A DNA stretch of 64,000 bases from Hemerocallis citrina (taxonomy: Eukaryota > Streptophyta > Magnoliopsida > Asparagales > Asphodelaceae). Numbering within the stretch: the stretch's first letter is position 1; each line of letters starts with the position of its first letter. The DNA is taken from the NCBI GenBank assembly GCA_017893485.1, contig CM030368.1:177812504-177876503 (forward strand), written 5' to 3'. Shown here piece after piece: positions 47,361 through 58,900 of the stretch. Under the pieces are notes generated by a model. The model did no database searches and was not told where the DNA came from. It was given only the letters and a program-made list of their open reading frames with translations. A program made the translations under genes and the position numbers.

Positions 47361-50300
47361 ATGCCGCCTCGCAAAGTCAGGTCAAGAGGGTCTAATCGAG
47401 TGCCCAACCCTGACCAGCAAGAAGTCCTTCCTGATCCCGCTCAGCAACAAGGGCAACTCCCTCCTACCATGGAAGAGCCGCTCCAACGGAACCCTCCACC
47501 TCCTGATCCAAAGGGTCCTAACCCTCAGAAACAGCCTCTTCACCAAGAGAACCTCTCCATCCACAACGCCTCCAGTGCCTCCATGGCCTCCCATCATCCC
47601 CGAGCCTCTGGTCGCCACAATGCCCCTCCCAAACGCCCGGAAGATGACGACCTCCGTCGTCATCTGGATGAAAAGCGGGCTCGGGGGGAAGCCTCCCACC
47701 AGCAAGGGCGATCCCCCCGTCACCGAGAGCACAGGAGGTCCCCCATCCGAAGAGGGAGAAAGGACTCCCCCGATTATTACCGAAGAAGGCACTCTCCCGC
47801 AGGTCGGCAGCAGCCTAGGAACAATGAGGCACCCATCACCCGTGCCGAGTTCCAGCAGTTCCAAACAATGGTACAACAGGCCCTCAACCTCCGTCAAAAC
47901 CCCAATGAGCCGAGGGCCCCATCCCCTCCTCCAGTCCGAAGCCCTCGCCAACGGTCCCCCTCTCCTCGTCCTGCACCAACCAACTCCCGGCGTACCCCGA
48001 GTCCTCGTCGTTCCCAAAGTTACCATCGCCGCAGCCCTCGCTCCCCCTCATACGAAGACGAGTCCCGTGGCCCGGCGGGTTACCGTCGGAGGGATGACAT
48101 CATGGACCGCCGTCTTAACGAGGTGGAAAAGCTCCTGGGTCAGATAAACCGAGAAGAGGAACTCAGGGGGAGGACCCTACGTCCTAGCCGGCCCCCATTC
48201 TCCCGAACCATAGTGGATGCCCCTGTGCCGTTCGGCTTCAAACCTCCCCAATTCGAGAATTACACCGGGGAGACCGATCCAGTTGATCACATCGAAAGCT
48301 TTAAGACTTTGATGCTCCTCCACCAAGCTTCTGATGCCCTCCTCTGCAAAACATTGCCCGCGACACTCAAAGGCCCGGCTCGAGAATGGTACTCTCGTCT
48401 TGCCCCGGCGTCGATATTCTCCTTCGAGCAGTTCGAAACCCTCTTCATCACCCACTTTGTCAGCAGCCGAAGGACCGAGAAAACCAGCATCTCACTATTG
48501 CACCTCCGTCAGCAAAAGGGGGAAAAACTGAGAGACTACGTGAAGAGGTTCACAGCTGAAGCTAGAACCATTGCCTCCCTCGACCAATCGGTTGCTACCG
48601 CAGCATTCCAATCCAACATTCTCAATTCCAACCTCCGCTCCTCCCTCACCAAGAAACCCCCACATGACTTTTCCGACCTTCTCCTTCGCACCGAAAAGTA
48701 CATTCGGGCCGAAGAGGCCGAGCAACAACCCAACTGGGAGGTGCCCGCCTCCGGGCTTAAAAGGAAGGGGACGGAAGAAGAAGGAGCCAAGAAGCTCCAG
48801 AAGGATAATGCCGGCCAGCGCCGACCTCCCCCTAGATTTGAGAAGTTCACTCCCCTCAACGCTAACCTCTCAGCCATCTTCATGGAGGTCGAAAAAGACG
48901 GGGTCTTGCCTCCGGCTCCCAAAATGAATACCCCCGCCAAGAGAAGAGATAAAGAGAAATGGTGCCGCTATCACCGGGACCATGGGCATGACACCAACGA
49001 CTGCCGTGCTCTGAGGAACGAGATCGAAGCCCTTATCCAGAGGGGACAACTAACGAAGTTTGTAAGAAAGGACCGAGCCGAGCTCCCTCCCCCGCCTCGG
49101 GGGGCTAACAAGCGTCCGGAAAGAGAAGAGATGCCAGACTTCGAGGAAGAGCGAGTCCTCCACCTCATCCATGGGGGTCCGATGGGAGGTTCCTCGAACT
49201 CCTCTCGGAAAGCGTTTATCAGAGAGGTCAATTCAGTCCGAACCACGCCTCCTCCCAAAGGCCTCGGAGTGCCAGTCACCTTCTCTGACGAAGATCTCGA
49301 GGGAGTTCGTATCCCACATTGTGACGCCCTCGTCATCAGCCTCCACATGGCAAATTTCAAAGTAGAGAGGATCTTAGTTGACAACGGCAGCTCCGTCAAC
49401 ATCCTCTTCCTCTCCGCTTTTAAAGGCCTAAAGCTCTCCAGAGACAGACTCAAGCCCGCCGGTTACACTCTCCATGGGTTCACGGGGGTTTCGGTAACTA
49501 TAGAAGGGGTGATCACCCTTGATGTAACTGCCGGCCAAACCCCTACCACCAGGACAGAGCCGATGGACTTCATGGTGGTGGATGTTCCCGCTGCCTACAA
49601 CGTCATTTTGGGCAGGCCTGGCCTCGCAGCTCTGGAAGCAGTTCCCTCGGCATACCATCTGAAGATGAAGTTTCCCACCCAATCCGAGGTCGGGGAAGTA
49701 AGGGGAAATCAGGAGCAGGCCCCGAAATGCTACATGACCTCAACCCTTGGGCCCGTCCTCTCCTTAGAGACCCTGGAGATTCCCCAAGATTCCACAAGAC
49801 CGACCTCAGAGCCAGCGGACGAACTGGAGGAGGTGCTCTTCTCTGAACAAGAGCCGACCCGCAAGTTCTTCGTAAGCAAGACCCTCCCATCCGCCCTATA
49901 CTCAGATATTGTGAAATGCATCCGAGCCAATCAAGACCTCTTCGCATGGTCCGCAGCTGACATGCCCGGTATCTCCGAAGAACTCCTAGTCCACCGCCTG
50001 AGTGTTGATCCGGGGTCCAAACCGGTTCAGCAGAAGAGGCGCAAGTTCGCCCCCGAGCGTCAGCTCGCTATCAAAGAGGAGGTAGATAAGCTGTTGAAAG
50101 CCCGATTCATACAGGAGGTAAACTACCCGGAGTGGTTGTCTAACGTAGTAATGGTGGATGGTCGGCCTTACCTAAGGTGCATGTCCCCCAGCCAAGCTGA
50201 CTACGCCCTGCAGGAACTCCATGAGGGCATCGGCAGAGCTCATTCTGGGTCCAGGGCTCTAGCGCGCAAAGTGTTGAACTATGGATATTACTGGCCCACT

Positions 50301-51182
50301 CTCCTACGGGACGCGGAACGACACGTTCGGCAGTGCAGCTCCTGTCAAAAGTATGCAGACATCCGACGCCTTCCGCAAGCACCGCTAACCTCCCTATCAA
50401 GTCCGATCCCCTTTGCTATGTGGGGAATGGATTTACTGGGACCGTTTCCCCCAGCTTCCGGACAGCTGAAGTTCCTAGTCGTGGCAGTCGACTACTTCTC
50501 TAAATGGATAGAAGCCGAGCCCCTGGCTACAATCACCGAGCATAGAGTAGTTCAATTCTTCTGGAAAAACGTGATTTGCCGCTTTGGTGTCCCCCGAGTC
50601 ATAGTCACAGATAACGGGACAAAGTTTACTGGAGCCGCCTTCCGAGCCTTGTTTGAAGACCTCTCCATACAACACCGATTCTCCTCCGTCTCCCATCCCC
50701 AGTCGAATGGCCAGGCTGAGAATGCCAACCGACAGATTCTTGCAGGAATCAAGAAGAGGTTAGACAAGTGTTCCAAGGGGCTATGGGATCACCGCACCAC
50801 CAAGCGGACCCCAACAGGCGAGAGCCCATTTAATCTCACCTATGGGGCTGAAGCCATCATCCCCCTAGAAGTCGAGATACCCTCCCCTCGCCTGATCGCT
50901 TATGAAGAAGAGCAGAATGCTAGAGAGCTCAGAACAAGCCTAGATCTGATAGACGAAATCCGAGAGAGAGCTGCCATACGCCAGCAAGCTTACCGAAGAA
51001 GGATCGAGCTAGCATACAACAAAAGAGTCCGCCCAACGGACCTCAAAGAAGGGGATTTAGTCCTTAGGAAGTTGGCCATCTCGTTCCCCGGGCAGAAAAG
51101 CAAGCTGGCCCCGAACTGGGAGGGACCGTACAAGATCTCGAAAGTAATCCGCCCTGGTACGTACAAGCTAGAAGATCTCTAA
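47361..51182 (+). CDS. gag-pol: Tat-3 gag-protease-integrase polyprotein lacking RT and RNase H
   Basis: An uninterrupted 1273-codon frame. The N-terminus (1-220) is proline/arginine-rich, followed by a Tat gag core (VPFGFKPPQFENYTGETDP, PAREWYSRL), a Cys/His knuckle (C535 to C548) and protease (D674 in VDNGSS). The frame enters the RT N-terminus (RQLAIKEEVDKLL, WLSNVVMV) and at about residue 930 jumps to the integrase zinc finger. RT catalysis, RNase H and aRH are absent. Integrase keeps D1024, D1084 and E1120 (D-35-E), but a few residues are missing near WDHRTTKRTPTGE. Intact Tat pol is far longer. The deletion kept the frame open. It would need RT from a relative; whether it is expressed is unknown. 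Confidence 0.88.
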   Translation: MPPRKVRSRGSNRVPNPDQQEVLPDPAQQQGQLPPTMEEPLQRNPPPPDPKGPNPQKQPLHQENLSIHNASSASMASHHPRASGRHNAPPKRPEDDDLRRHLDEKRARGEASHQQGRSPRHREHRRSPIRRGRKDSPDYYRRRHSPAGRQQPRNNEAPITRAEFQQFQTMVQQALNLRQNPNEPRAPSPPPVRSPRQRSPSPRPAPTNSRRTPSPRRSQSYHRRSPRSPSYEDESRGPAGYRRRDDIMDRRLNEVEKLLGQINREEELRGRTLRPSRPPFSRTIVDAPVPFGFKPPQFENYTGETDPVDHIESFKTLMLLHQASDALLCKTLPATLKGPAREWYSRLAPASIFSFEQFETLFITHFVSSRRTEKTSISLLHLRQQKGEKLRDYVKRFTAEARTIASLDQSVATAAFQSNILNSNLRSSLTKKPPHDFSDLLLRTEKYIRAEEAEQQPNWEVPASGLKRKGTEEEGAKKLQKDNAGQRRPPPRFEKFTPLNANLSAIFMEVEKDGVLPPAPKMNTPAKRRDKEKWCRYHRDHGHDTNDCRALRNEIEALIQRGQLTKFVRKDRAELPPPPRGANKRPEREEMPDFEEERVLHLIHGGPMGGSSNSSRKAFIREVNSVRTTPPPKGLGVPVTFSDEDLEGVRIPHCDALVISLHMANFKVERILVDNGSSVNILFLSAFKGLKLSRDRLKPAGYTLHGFTGVSVTIEGVITLDVTAGQTPTTRTEPMDFMVVDVPAAYNVILGRPGLAALEAVPSAYHLKMKFPTQSEVGEVRGNQEQAPKCYMTSTLGPVLSLETLEIPQDSTRPTSEPADELEEVLFSEQEPTRKFFVSKTLPSALYSDIVKCIRANQDLFAWSAADMPGISEELLVHRLSVDPGSKPVQQKRRKFAPERQLAIKEEVDKLLKARFIQEVNYPEWLSNVVMVDGRPYLRCMSPSQADYALQELHEGIGRAHSGSRALARKVLNYGYYWPTLLRDAERHVRQCSSCQKYADIRRLPQAPLTSLSSPIPFAMWGMDLLGPFPPASGQLKFLVVAVDYFSKWIEAEPLATITEHRVVQFFWKNVICRFGVPRVIVTDNGTKFTGAAFRALFEDLSIQHRFSSVSHPQSNGQAENANRQILAGIKKRLDKCSKGLWDHRTTKRTPTGESPFNLTYGAEAIIPLEVEIPSPRLIAYEEEQNARELRTSLDLIDEIRERAAIRQQAYRRRIELAYNKRVRPTDLKEGDLVLRKLAISFPGQKSKLAPNWEGPYKISKVIRPGTYKLEDL

Positions 51183-51424
51183 GGCAGAGAAATTCCCAGG
51201 ACGTGGAACGCCGACCATCTTTTGAAATACCAAGAGAAGGCAACTACGTCTCTCCAAGTAACTCGAGATGTCGAACCGTTCCCTTCCTTTCACTAGTAGT
51301 GGTTTGTCTTTTTGTTTTTATCATTGTAATAATGGCTAGCAACTTTAGAAGCAGCCGATCATTAGATATTAATAAATGAAGTTTCTTCATGTTTTCACTA
51401 CTATTACATCCCTCTGCTTGTAAC

Positions 51425-52400
51425 TTTTTAATATCACAATGGTTCCGGAGTCCAACACTTGGCTCGATTCTACTTCACGAGCTCGCTCCTAAGCGAGCTA
51501 GAAGTAGCTCGCCATTCGAAAATGCTCCCACAGCCGTTGAATGGTTCGGAGTCCAGCACTTGGTTTGACCCTACTCCGCAAGCTCGCTCCTAAGCGAGCT
51601 AGGGGTAGTTCGCCATTCGAAATTGCTCCCACACCCCTTAAACTGACAATGGTTCCGGAGTCAAACACTTGGCTCGATTCTACTTCGCGAGCTCGCTCCT
51701 AAGCGAGCTAGAAGTAGCTCGCCATTCGAAAATGCTCCCACAGCCGTTGAATGGTTCGGAGTCCAGCACTTGGTTCGACCCTACTCCGCAAGCTCGCTCC
51801 TAAGCGAGCTAGGGGTAGTTCGCCATTCGAAATTGCTCCCACACCCCTTAAACTGACAATGGTTTCGGAGTCCAACACTTGGCTCGATTATAATTCGCGA
51901 GCTCGCTCCTAAGCGAGCTAGAAGTAGCTCGCCATTCGAAAATGCTCCCACAGCCGTTGAATGGTTCGGAGTCCAGCACTTGGTTCGACCCTACTCCGCA
52001 AGCTCGCTCCTAAGCGAGCTAGGGGTAGTTCGCCATTCGAAATTGCTCCCACACCCCTTAAACTGACAATGGTTCCGGAGTCCAACACTTGGCTCGATTC
52101 TACTTCGCGAGCTCGCTCCTAAGCGAGCTAGAAGTAGCTCGCCATTCGAAAATGCTCCCACAGCCGTTGAATGGTTCGGAGTCCAGCACTTGGTTCGACC
52201 CTACTCCGCAAGCTCGCTCCTAAGCGAGCTAGGGGTAGTTCGCCATTCGAAATTGCTCCCACACCCTCTAAATTGACAATAGTTCCGGAGTCCAACACTT
52301 GGCTCGACTCTACTCCGCAAGCTCGATCCTAAGCGAGCCAAGGGTAGTTCGCCGTTCTAAAACGCTCCGACCTCCCTAACCTAGTAAACCAAGGACCCCG
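51425..52400. repeat. 210-bp tandem array in Tat-3 3' region
   Basis: 'acaatggttccggag' recurs at a 210-bp period (51435, 51645, 51855, 52065), about 4.5 units. Each unit is two diverged ~105-bp halves, each with an AGCTCGCT-CCTA-AGCGAGCT hairpin. Arrays in the hypervariable 3' region of Tat elements are known sources of plant satellites, and the position fits. Confidence 0.9.
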
Positions 52401-52682
52401 AAGTCGAACACTTGGCTCAATTCTACTTCGCGAATCCGCTCCTCAGCGAGCCAGAAGTAGCTCGCCATTCGAAGTCCGAAGCTTTAGAAGTTACGGCACG
52501 GCAGACAACGATCGCGAGAACAAGACACACAAGTTCGGCAATAACGCTTTTATTAATGAAACAGATGTGGTACAAAGGCAAACACAGTAGGAGCACAACT
52601 CATCAGAGAAAAGTTACAACGCCGACTTATTACGCTTAGCGAAAAACAAAAAATAAGCAAAGAACTCGCAGAATCGACCACT
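52401..52682. other. Tat-3 3' region, spacer
   Basis: This contains a decayed last half-unit of the 210-bp array (to about 52470) and then sequence with no recognised feature up to the antisense ORF. Confidence 0.5.
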
Positions 52683-53278
52683 TCAGCGCTTCTTCGGAGC
52701 TGGAGCGTTCCGCTTCAAGGACACTCGAGAGTGACGACGCTTGTCTCCGGAGCGCGACCCCAAGCCGGCAAACTGGGACGTATCCTCGGCACCGCTCCTG
52801 GTAGCTACACCGACGGACGCCCCGCTCGAGGAGATTGCCACCGAGCTCTGCGCGTCCCCCGGGCTTGGTTGGCCGATCCGCTGACGGGTCGCCATCTCAT
52901 AGAATGTAATCCCCCGCTCACTCTCAGCGCGAGTGCATGACGTGCTTCGAACGTTGATCGGCCCCGAATGTGGCTTAAGACGGGCCACTTCCGCCTCCAG
53001 CTCCGAGATCCTGTCCCGTAACGAGTCGTCTTTGACGTCGACTTCGAAACGTGGAGGTATTGCGGAGTCCGGCACTCCAGATCGGCTAGCGACGAGGCGC
53101 CGAAGGTGGGTGACCTCGATGCTTTTATCCACCGTCACCCTCTTTAGCGCTTCGACTTCGGCAGTCAACTCGACTCGTTCAGTCGTCAACTTGGCCACCT
53201 CAACCGTCAGCCCCTCGCCCTCACTCCGGAGCTTCGCCTCTACGGACTGCAGATGCTGTATCTCGGAAAGCAACTCGT
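52683..53278 (-). pseudogene. Antisense coiled-coil ORF of Tat-3, C-terminal part
   Basis: An open minus-strand frame ending at TGA 52683-52685, about 197 codons to the Athila junction. It begins with heptad-rich sequence (HLQSVEAKL, VAKLTTERVELTAEVEALK), has a second coiled coil (LRDRISELEAEVARLK), then a Ser/Gly-rich tail and a basic end (SLKRNAPAPKKR) that could be a nuclear signal. The frame continues without shift in 63310-63634 on the other side of the Athila element. Antisense extra ORFs between pol and the 3' LTR are known for the Tat lineage; their function is unknown. Confidence 0.7.
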
Positions 53279-54945
53279 TGTTGTTGGAAATCTAGCTACC
53301 TAAATATATAGATAAAACTAGACACAAATTATAAAACCTCGCAAGTGCACGAATCGTATCGTAGTAATAGCAAGGGTCGATCCCACAGAGATTGTAGACT
53401 TCAACTTACTAATCAATAAAACTAATAATAAAAATGAAGAAGAGTTATTGTAATATTCTAAACGAACTAAAAGATCAAAACTAAGATGAGAGGTGTTGAA
53501 TCACAAATATCTCTTGAATAGTTGGGATGTTGATCTCCACCAATAGTTAGTAATGCTAAGTTGCCTTCTGAATTTACTTCTAATTACTCATGTTGTTCAC
53601 TTCAAGGGCATGGTATCTACTCCTTAAAGTATTGTTTCCCTAGGCCAAGAATTAGGCATGGTATCTACTCTAATTCGTTTCTTCCCCTAAGTATTTTAGC
53701 ATGGTATCTACTAAGTTATACTTAGAGAAAACATAAGAATAGTGGAAACGAACAAACACTTAAAGTTCTAGAAATTGGTATCAGATCTAGATCCTCTAAG
53801 TTGATTGAACCAAGAACCCCTAAAGATTCCTTTGTTACAAATTATGAGCACGAGATTCGGTCGTCTCAATATGCTCATATAACAGATTCAGATAAATGAT
53901 ATCCAAACTTGAGCTTCCCAAGTTCTGTACGTCAGTCGACTGGCTCTCACCTCAGTCGACTGCTCTCAGTCTTGAGAACTAGTTTGACTATCATAAACCT
54001 ATACCAATTCAATTAGATTCAATCAATAAGTAACATAGAAGAGTTCAGAAGAAAATAGCATTACATAACTACGGTTTCGATCTACCCAACTATGAAATTA
54101 GTTCCACATAATAATAACTTTATTGCTTAACAAGTTTGAATACATGATCAACATAAAAGAATAAAGAGAGAAGAAGAAATAAACTAATGGATTCCGGCAA
54201 TATGGTCGACTGTCTGTCACACAGTCGACTGCCTTCTGGTTGCTGGATCTTCTCTCTCCCTCTTCGATGTTGATGGAGTGATGCTCTCGATGTTGTTCAG
54301 GAACTTGGTGATTGAGCCGCTTCCCAGAGATATATCTGATGATCCCCTCTCTAAGTCGATCTCTTCTGATATTTATAGAGTACGGCTGAGAATTAGGGTT
54401 TCCACTTTTTCAGGAAGATCCTTCTTTATTTGATTTGATGATTAATATCTTTCTCTTTTCTCCTTTCCTTCCTTATCTGTTCACCACGTCCTCTTGGAAA
54501 TACCCTGTCTTTAGATTTGATTCGCTGCATAAAATCTTGATTCAAATAGATTTGAAATTAGATTCAGGTGTATCTTTGAAGATTTGATTTGTTTACTCCG
54601 CCGCAGACCAGTCGACTTATCTCTGACCAGTCGACTGAGTCGAGACTTCTGTAGATTTCCTCTTTGATCAGGCCAGTCGACTGTTCTTGGGAATAAGTCG
54701 ACTGTGTCGAGAGTTGTGGAAAATCAGCTTCTCTTGTCCAGTCGCCTGGTTGAGGAACCAGTCGACTTATCCTCTGCAGTTCTCTGTGTATTGTCCTTGA
54801 AGTCCTGAATCTGCTTCGTTTTGCTGTTATAAGCTGTTTCCTATGGAAAAGAGAAAATAAGAGTTAAATACCATATATAGAGCTTTTAAATGTCTAATTA
54901 TATTAAGATTATTGCTCTAAAAAGTGAATAATAATGTGTTCATCA
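53279..54945 (-). repeat. Athila 3' LTR
   Basis: 1667 bp; on the minus strand it runs from TGATGAACAC to CCAACAACA. It holds five pairs of CAGTCGACTG-type palindromes (GTCGAC-type cores at 53935/53955, 54205/54224, 54611/54630, 54676/54697, 54741/54761). Confidence 0.95.
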
Positions 54946-54962
54946 AATACCCCCACACTTAG
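54946..54962 (-). other. PPT of Athila, with adjacent hairpin
   Basis: On the plus strand AATACCCCCACACTTAG; read on the minus strand it is the purine-rich PPT directly before the 3' LTR. Next to it (54964-54985) is a 9-bp perfect stem with loop TCCT. The same 17-mer recurs at 55734-55750. Confidence 0.85.
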
Positions 54963-54985
54963 CTTTTGCTTGTCCTCAAGCAAAA

Positions 54986-55733
54986 AGTGAATTTATGAAC
55001 AAGGGAGTAATAATCAGAATAAACTCAACCATCAAGATTTCTTATTATGTGGACATCAAAATGAAAAATATAAAACTACAAACAATTTCAGATAAAGTAA
55101 AATTGAACATACCCCACTTTCTCTAGTGCAATTGTTCAGTTATAATCCCCAAACTTAATCATATTTGTCATGCGATTAATGTAGTTATAGTATGCAACTA
55201 CTCAGTCTGTGATTATCCCTTTTCTCTACTACAAATCCAGTAGCAAACTAGAGGTTTTTTTTTTTTTTTTTTTTTTTTTTTATTTTTTATAGTCTCTTCT
55301 TTAAAGTTGTCACTTGTCTTTTGACGCGAATGCGAAACATTTGTGATGTATCCACCCGGTTACTCAACAAGTCACAAACATTAAAGTGCTTTGCATACTC
55401 ATATTTCAAGTTGCCGTTTGACGTAAAGGTAAACATTGGTGATGAATACCCCTAGTTACTAAGCGCTCAAAACATTGGAGTAGACTGACTTTATTCAAAT
55501 ATATATATATATATTGTATCACTCTATTTACTTAAACTCGATTTAGGACTAGATCTAAAGGGAATAATTATCAGCAAAAGCATCACATTTGTTTATTATG
55601 TATAATCGCATGACGCACAATTTGTAGGGAATTATGAAACTCAACAATCCTAAAGTAAATAAGTATCCTTACTCTTACTTTATAAGAAATTGTTTATCCT
55701 AAAAAATTCAAAAGATTCCAAATATAACTAACT
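54986..55733 (-). other. Athila 3' untranslated region between two PPT copies
   Basis: AT-rich with no gene. It contains a T homopolymer of about 30 bases (55255-55281 and just after) and two diverged copies of a ~120-bp segment (about 55320-55390 and 55410-55480, 'ttgacg...aaacattggtgatg'). Confidence 0.6.
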
Positions 55734-55750
55734 AATACCCCCACACTTAG
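55734..55750 (-). other. Second, internal PPT copy of Athila
   Basis: An exact 17-base match to the terminal PPT, 788 bp upstream on the element. It is also flanked by a hairpin (GAACATTG-TCCT-CAATGTTC, 55754-55773). It could prime extra plus-strand DNA, as central PPTs do in some retroelements; that is inference. Confidence 0.7.
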
Positions 55751-55889
55751 ATGGAACATTGTCCTCAATGTTCGCACAAAACATAAGATATAGGCATGTG
55801 TTACCATCTAGTAAGGAGAGACTGAAAAATAAAAATAAAAATGAATAATAATGAATAAAATAAAGGAAAAGTGTAAATACTCCCCTGAA

Positions 55890-55920
55890 AAGTTGGGTTG
55901 CCTCCCAATAAGCGCTGTGT
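55890..55920 (-). other. TTGGG-loop-CCCAA hairpin after Athila pol
   Basis: The minus strand reads TTGGGAGGCAACCCAA just after the pol stop, a 5-bp perfect stem. I have seen this motif in the same place in other Athila-type elements. Role unknown. Confidence 0.5.
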
Positions 55921-55948
55921 TTTCTGTCTTCAGCTAGACATGATGAGT

Positions 55949-58900
55949 TCATGCAATGTATTGAATGGGTTGAAGATTCACATCTTCCTCGTGTTGCTCT
56001 AGACTCATCTCAATGTATGGCTTCTCCCTGTGTCCGTTCACCTTGAATGTTTGATTTCGTTCTTCGCTGTGAACTTCCAATGCACCATGTGGAAAGACTT
56101 TTGTGACAATATATGGTCCATACCATCTTGACTTGAGCTTGCCTGGAAAGAGTCTTACTCTTGAGTTGTAGATTAATACCTTTTGTCCTTCATAAAACTC
56201 CTTCCTTGCTAATTGTTTATCATGGTATAACTTAGTCCTTTCCTTGTACAGCTTGGCATTTTCATATGCATCATGCCTCAACTCTTCAAGTTCATTTAGT
56301 TGCAGTCTCCTTTTGTCACCTGCCTGTTTCATATCAAAATTGAACTTTTTGATAGCCCAATAAGCTTTGTGTTCCAATTCCACTGGCAAATGACAGGCTT
56401 TTCCAAACACCAAACGGTATGGTGACATGCCAATAGGTGTCTTGAAAGCGGTCCTGTAGGCCCATAAGGCATCGTTCAAGCGTAGCGACCAATCCTTCCT
56501 CCTTGTGTTGACTGTCTTTTCCAAGATGCTCTTGATCTCTCTGTTGCTAATCTCCACCTGTCCACTGGTTTGAGGATGATATGGAGTTCCCACTCTATGT
56601 GTAATCCCATATGTCTTCATCAAAGAAGCAAATGGGTAGTTATTGAAGTGGCTCCCTCCATCACTTATTATTGCTCGTGGTGTACCAAACCTAGTGAAAA
56701 TGTTCTCCTGCAAAAACTTGACAACAACTTTGTGATCATTAGTTCGTGAGGGGACAGCCTCGACCCATTTAGACACATAATCCACACCAACAAGTATATA
56801 TAAATAACCAAATGAGTTAGGAAATGGACCCATGAAGTCGATTCCCCAAACATCGAAAAGCTCGATTACTTGTATGTTGTGTAGTGGCATTTGGTTTCTA
56901 GAAGAGATGTTGCCTGTCCTTTGGCATTTGTCGCAAGTCCTGCAAAAAGAAAAAGCATCTTTGAATACTTTAGGCCAATAAAAACCAGATTGCAATACCT
57001 TAAGTGCTGTTCTCTTTGGTCCAAAATGTCCTCCACATGCATATTGGTGGCAATGTTGTAGAATACTCCTTTGTTCCTCGTCTGCCACACATCTTCTTAT
57101 AATTTGATCAGAGCAAAATTTGAATAAATAAGGATCATCCCAATAATAGTGTTTGCTCAGATCCACCAATCTTTTCCTTTCCTGATGTGTCATACCTGGA
57201 GGAAAAACATGAGCAGTTAGAAAATTGACAATATCAGCAAACCAGGGGAACTGTTTAGAGAGTCCAGTCGACTGGTGGAAGGACCAGTCGACTGCCCCGA
57301 GAGTTTGAACATTTATTGCAAATAATTGTTCATCTGGGAAATTTTCGTTCAGCGGGGACACATTTCTTTCTTCCTCGTGCAGTAATCTGGACATGTGATC
57401 TGCCACAACATTGTCGCATCCTTTCTTGTCTCTAATCTCAAGATCGAATTCTTGAAGCAACAGCACCCATCTGATCAACCTAGGCTTAGCTTCCTTTTTA
57501 GCCAACAAATAACTCAAAGCAGCATGGTCAGTGAAAACAATAACTTTAGAACCAATTAAATATGATCTAAACTTCTCTACGGCAAATATAACAGCCAACA
57601 TTTCTTTTTCAGTAGTGGAATAATTTAGCTGTGCATCGTTTAGAGTTCGAGAAGCATAGTAAATAACATGGGGTTTCTTATTGATTCTTTGGCCTAAAAC
57701 AGCCCCTAAAGCATAATCACTTGCATCACACATAAGCTCGAAAGGATGGCTCCAATCTGGTGCCATGACTATAGGTGCAGAGATGAGAAGATTTTTTAAT
57801 GTATTAAAAGCATTTGTACATTCTTTTGTCCATATAAACTCAACATCCTTAGCTAACAAGTCACAAAGGGGTTTGGAGATTTTTGAAAAGTCTTTTATAA
57901 ATCGTCTATAAAAACCTGCATGTCCTAGAAAACTCCTAACACCCTTAACTGTAGTGGGAGGGGGTAGCTTTGATATGATGTCAATTTTTGCCTTGTCCAC
58001 CTCTATTCCCCTTTTGGACACCACATGTCCCAACACAATACATTGTTGTACCATGAAATGGCACTTTTCCCAATTCAGCACTAAATTGCATTCTTCACAT
58101 CTTTTAAGCACAAGCTGCAAATGGTTAAGGCATTCATCAAAACAAGATCCAAAAACACTAAAGTCATCCATAAATACCTCAATAAACCTTTCCACCATAT
58201 CTGAAAATATGCTCATCATGCATCTTTGAAATGTAGCTGGAGCATTGCACAATCCAAAAGGCATCCTCCTGTAAGCAAAAGTACCAAAAGGGCATGTAAA
58301 AGTGGTCTTTTCTTGATCTTCTGGAGCAATAGCAATTTGATTATAGCCACTATAACCATCTAGAAAACAATAATGACTATACCCTGCTAATCTTTCTAAC
58401 ATTTGATCAATAAAAGGGAGAGGGAAGTGATCTTTCCTGGTTTCATTATTCAACTTTCTATAGTCAATGCATACCCTCCATCCTGTGGTTACTCTTGTTG
58501 GGATAAGTTCATTCTCTTCATTTGTTATCACTTTAACTCCACTTTTCTTAGGTACTACATGTATAGGACTTACCCATTTGCTGTCTGAGATAGGATAGAT
58601 GATGCCAACATCTAGTAGCTTCAAAATTTCTGCTCTTACCACTTCCTTCATGTTGGGGTTGAGCCTTCGTTGTGCCTCTCTGCTAGGTTTTGCATCGTTC
58701 TCAAGGAATATTCTATGCATGCATTTGGATGGACTTATTCCTTTGATGTCTGCAATGGTCCATCCTATTGCATTTTTGTGTTCTCGCAATACCTTCAGCA
58801 GCTTTTCTTCTTCCTGTGCACTTAAGTTAGCAGCAATTATCACCGGCAGTGTCTGGTTCTCGCCCAAAAATGCATGCTTCAAATGGTCGGGCAACTGCTT

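Noticed and set aside
47382..50776. Long antisense frames opposite the Tat-3 gag-pol (for example 47382-48026)
   Set aside because: Shadows of a GC-rich coding strand with no family resemblance.
55728..55952. A 74-codon minus frame overlapping the Athila pol stop, with a hydrophobic stretch
   Set aside because: It could hint at an env remnant, but it is short, AT-rich, and covers the conserved 3' hairpin and PPT. Not supported as a gene.
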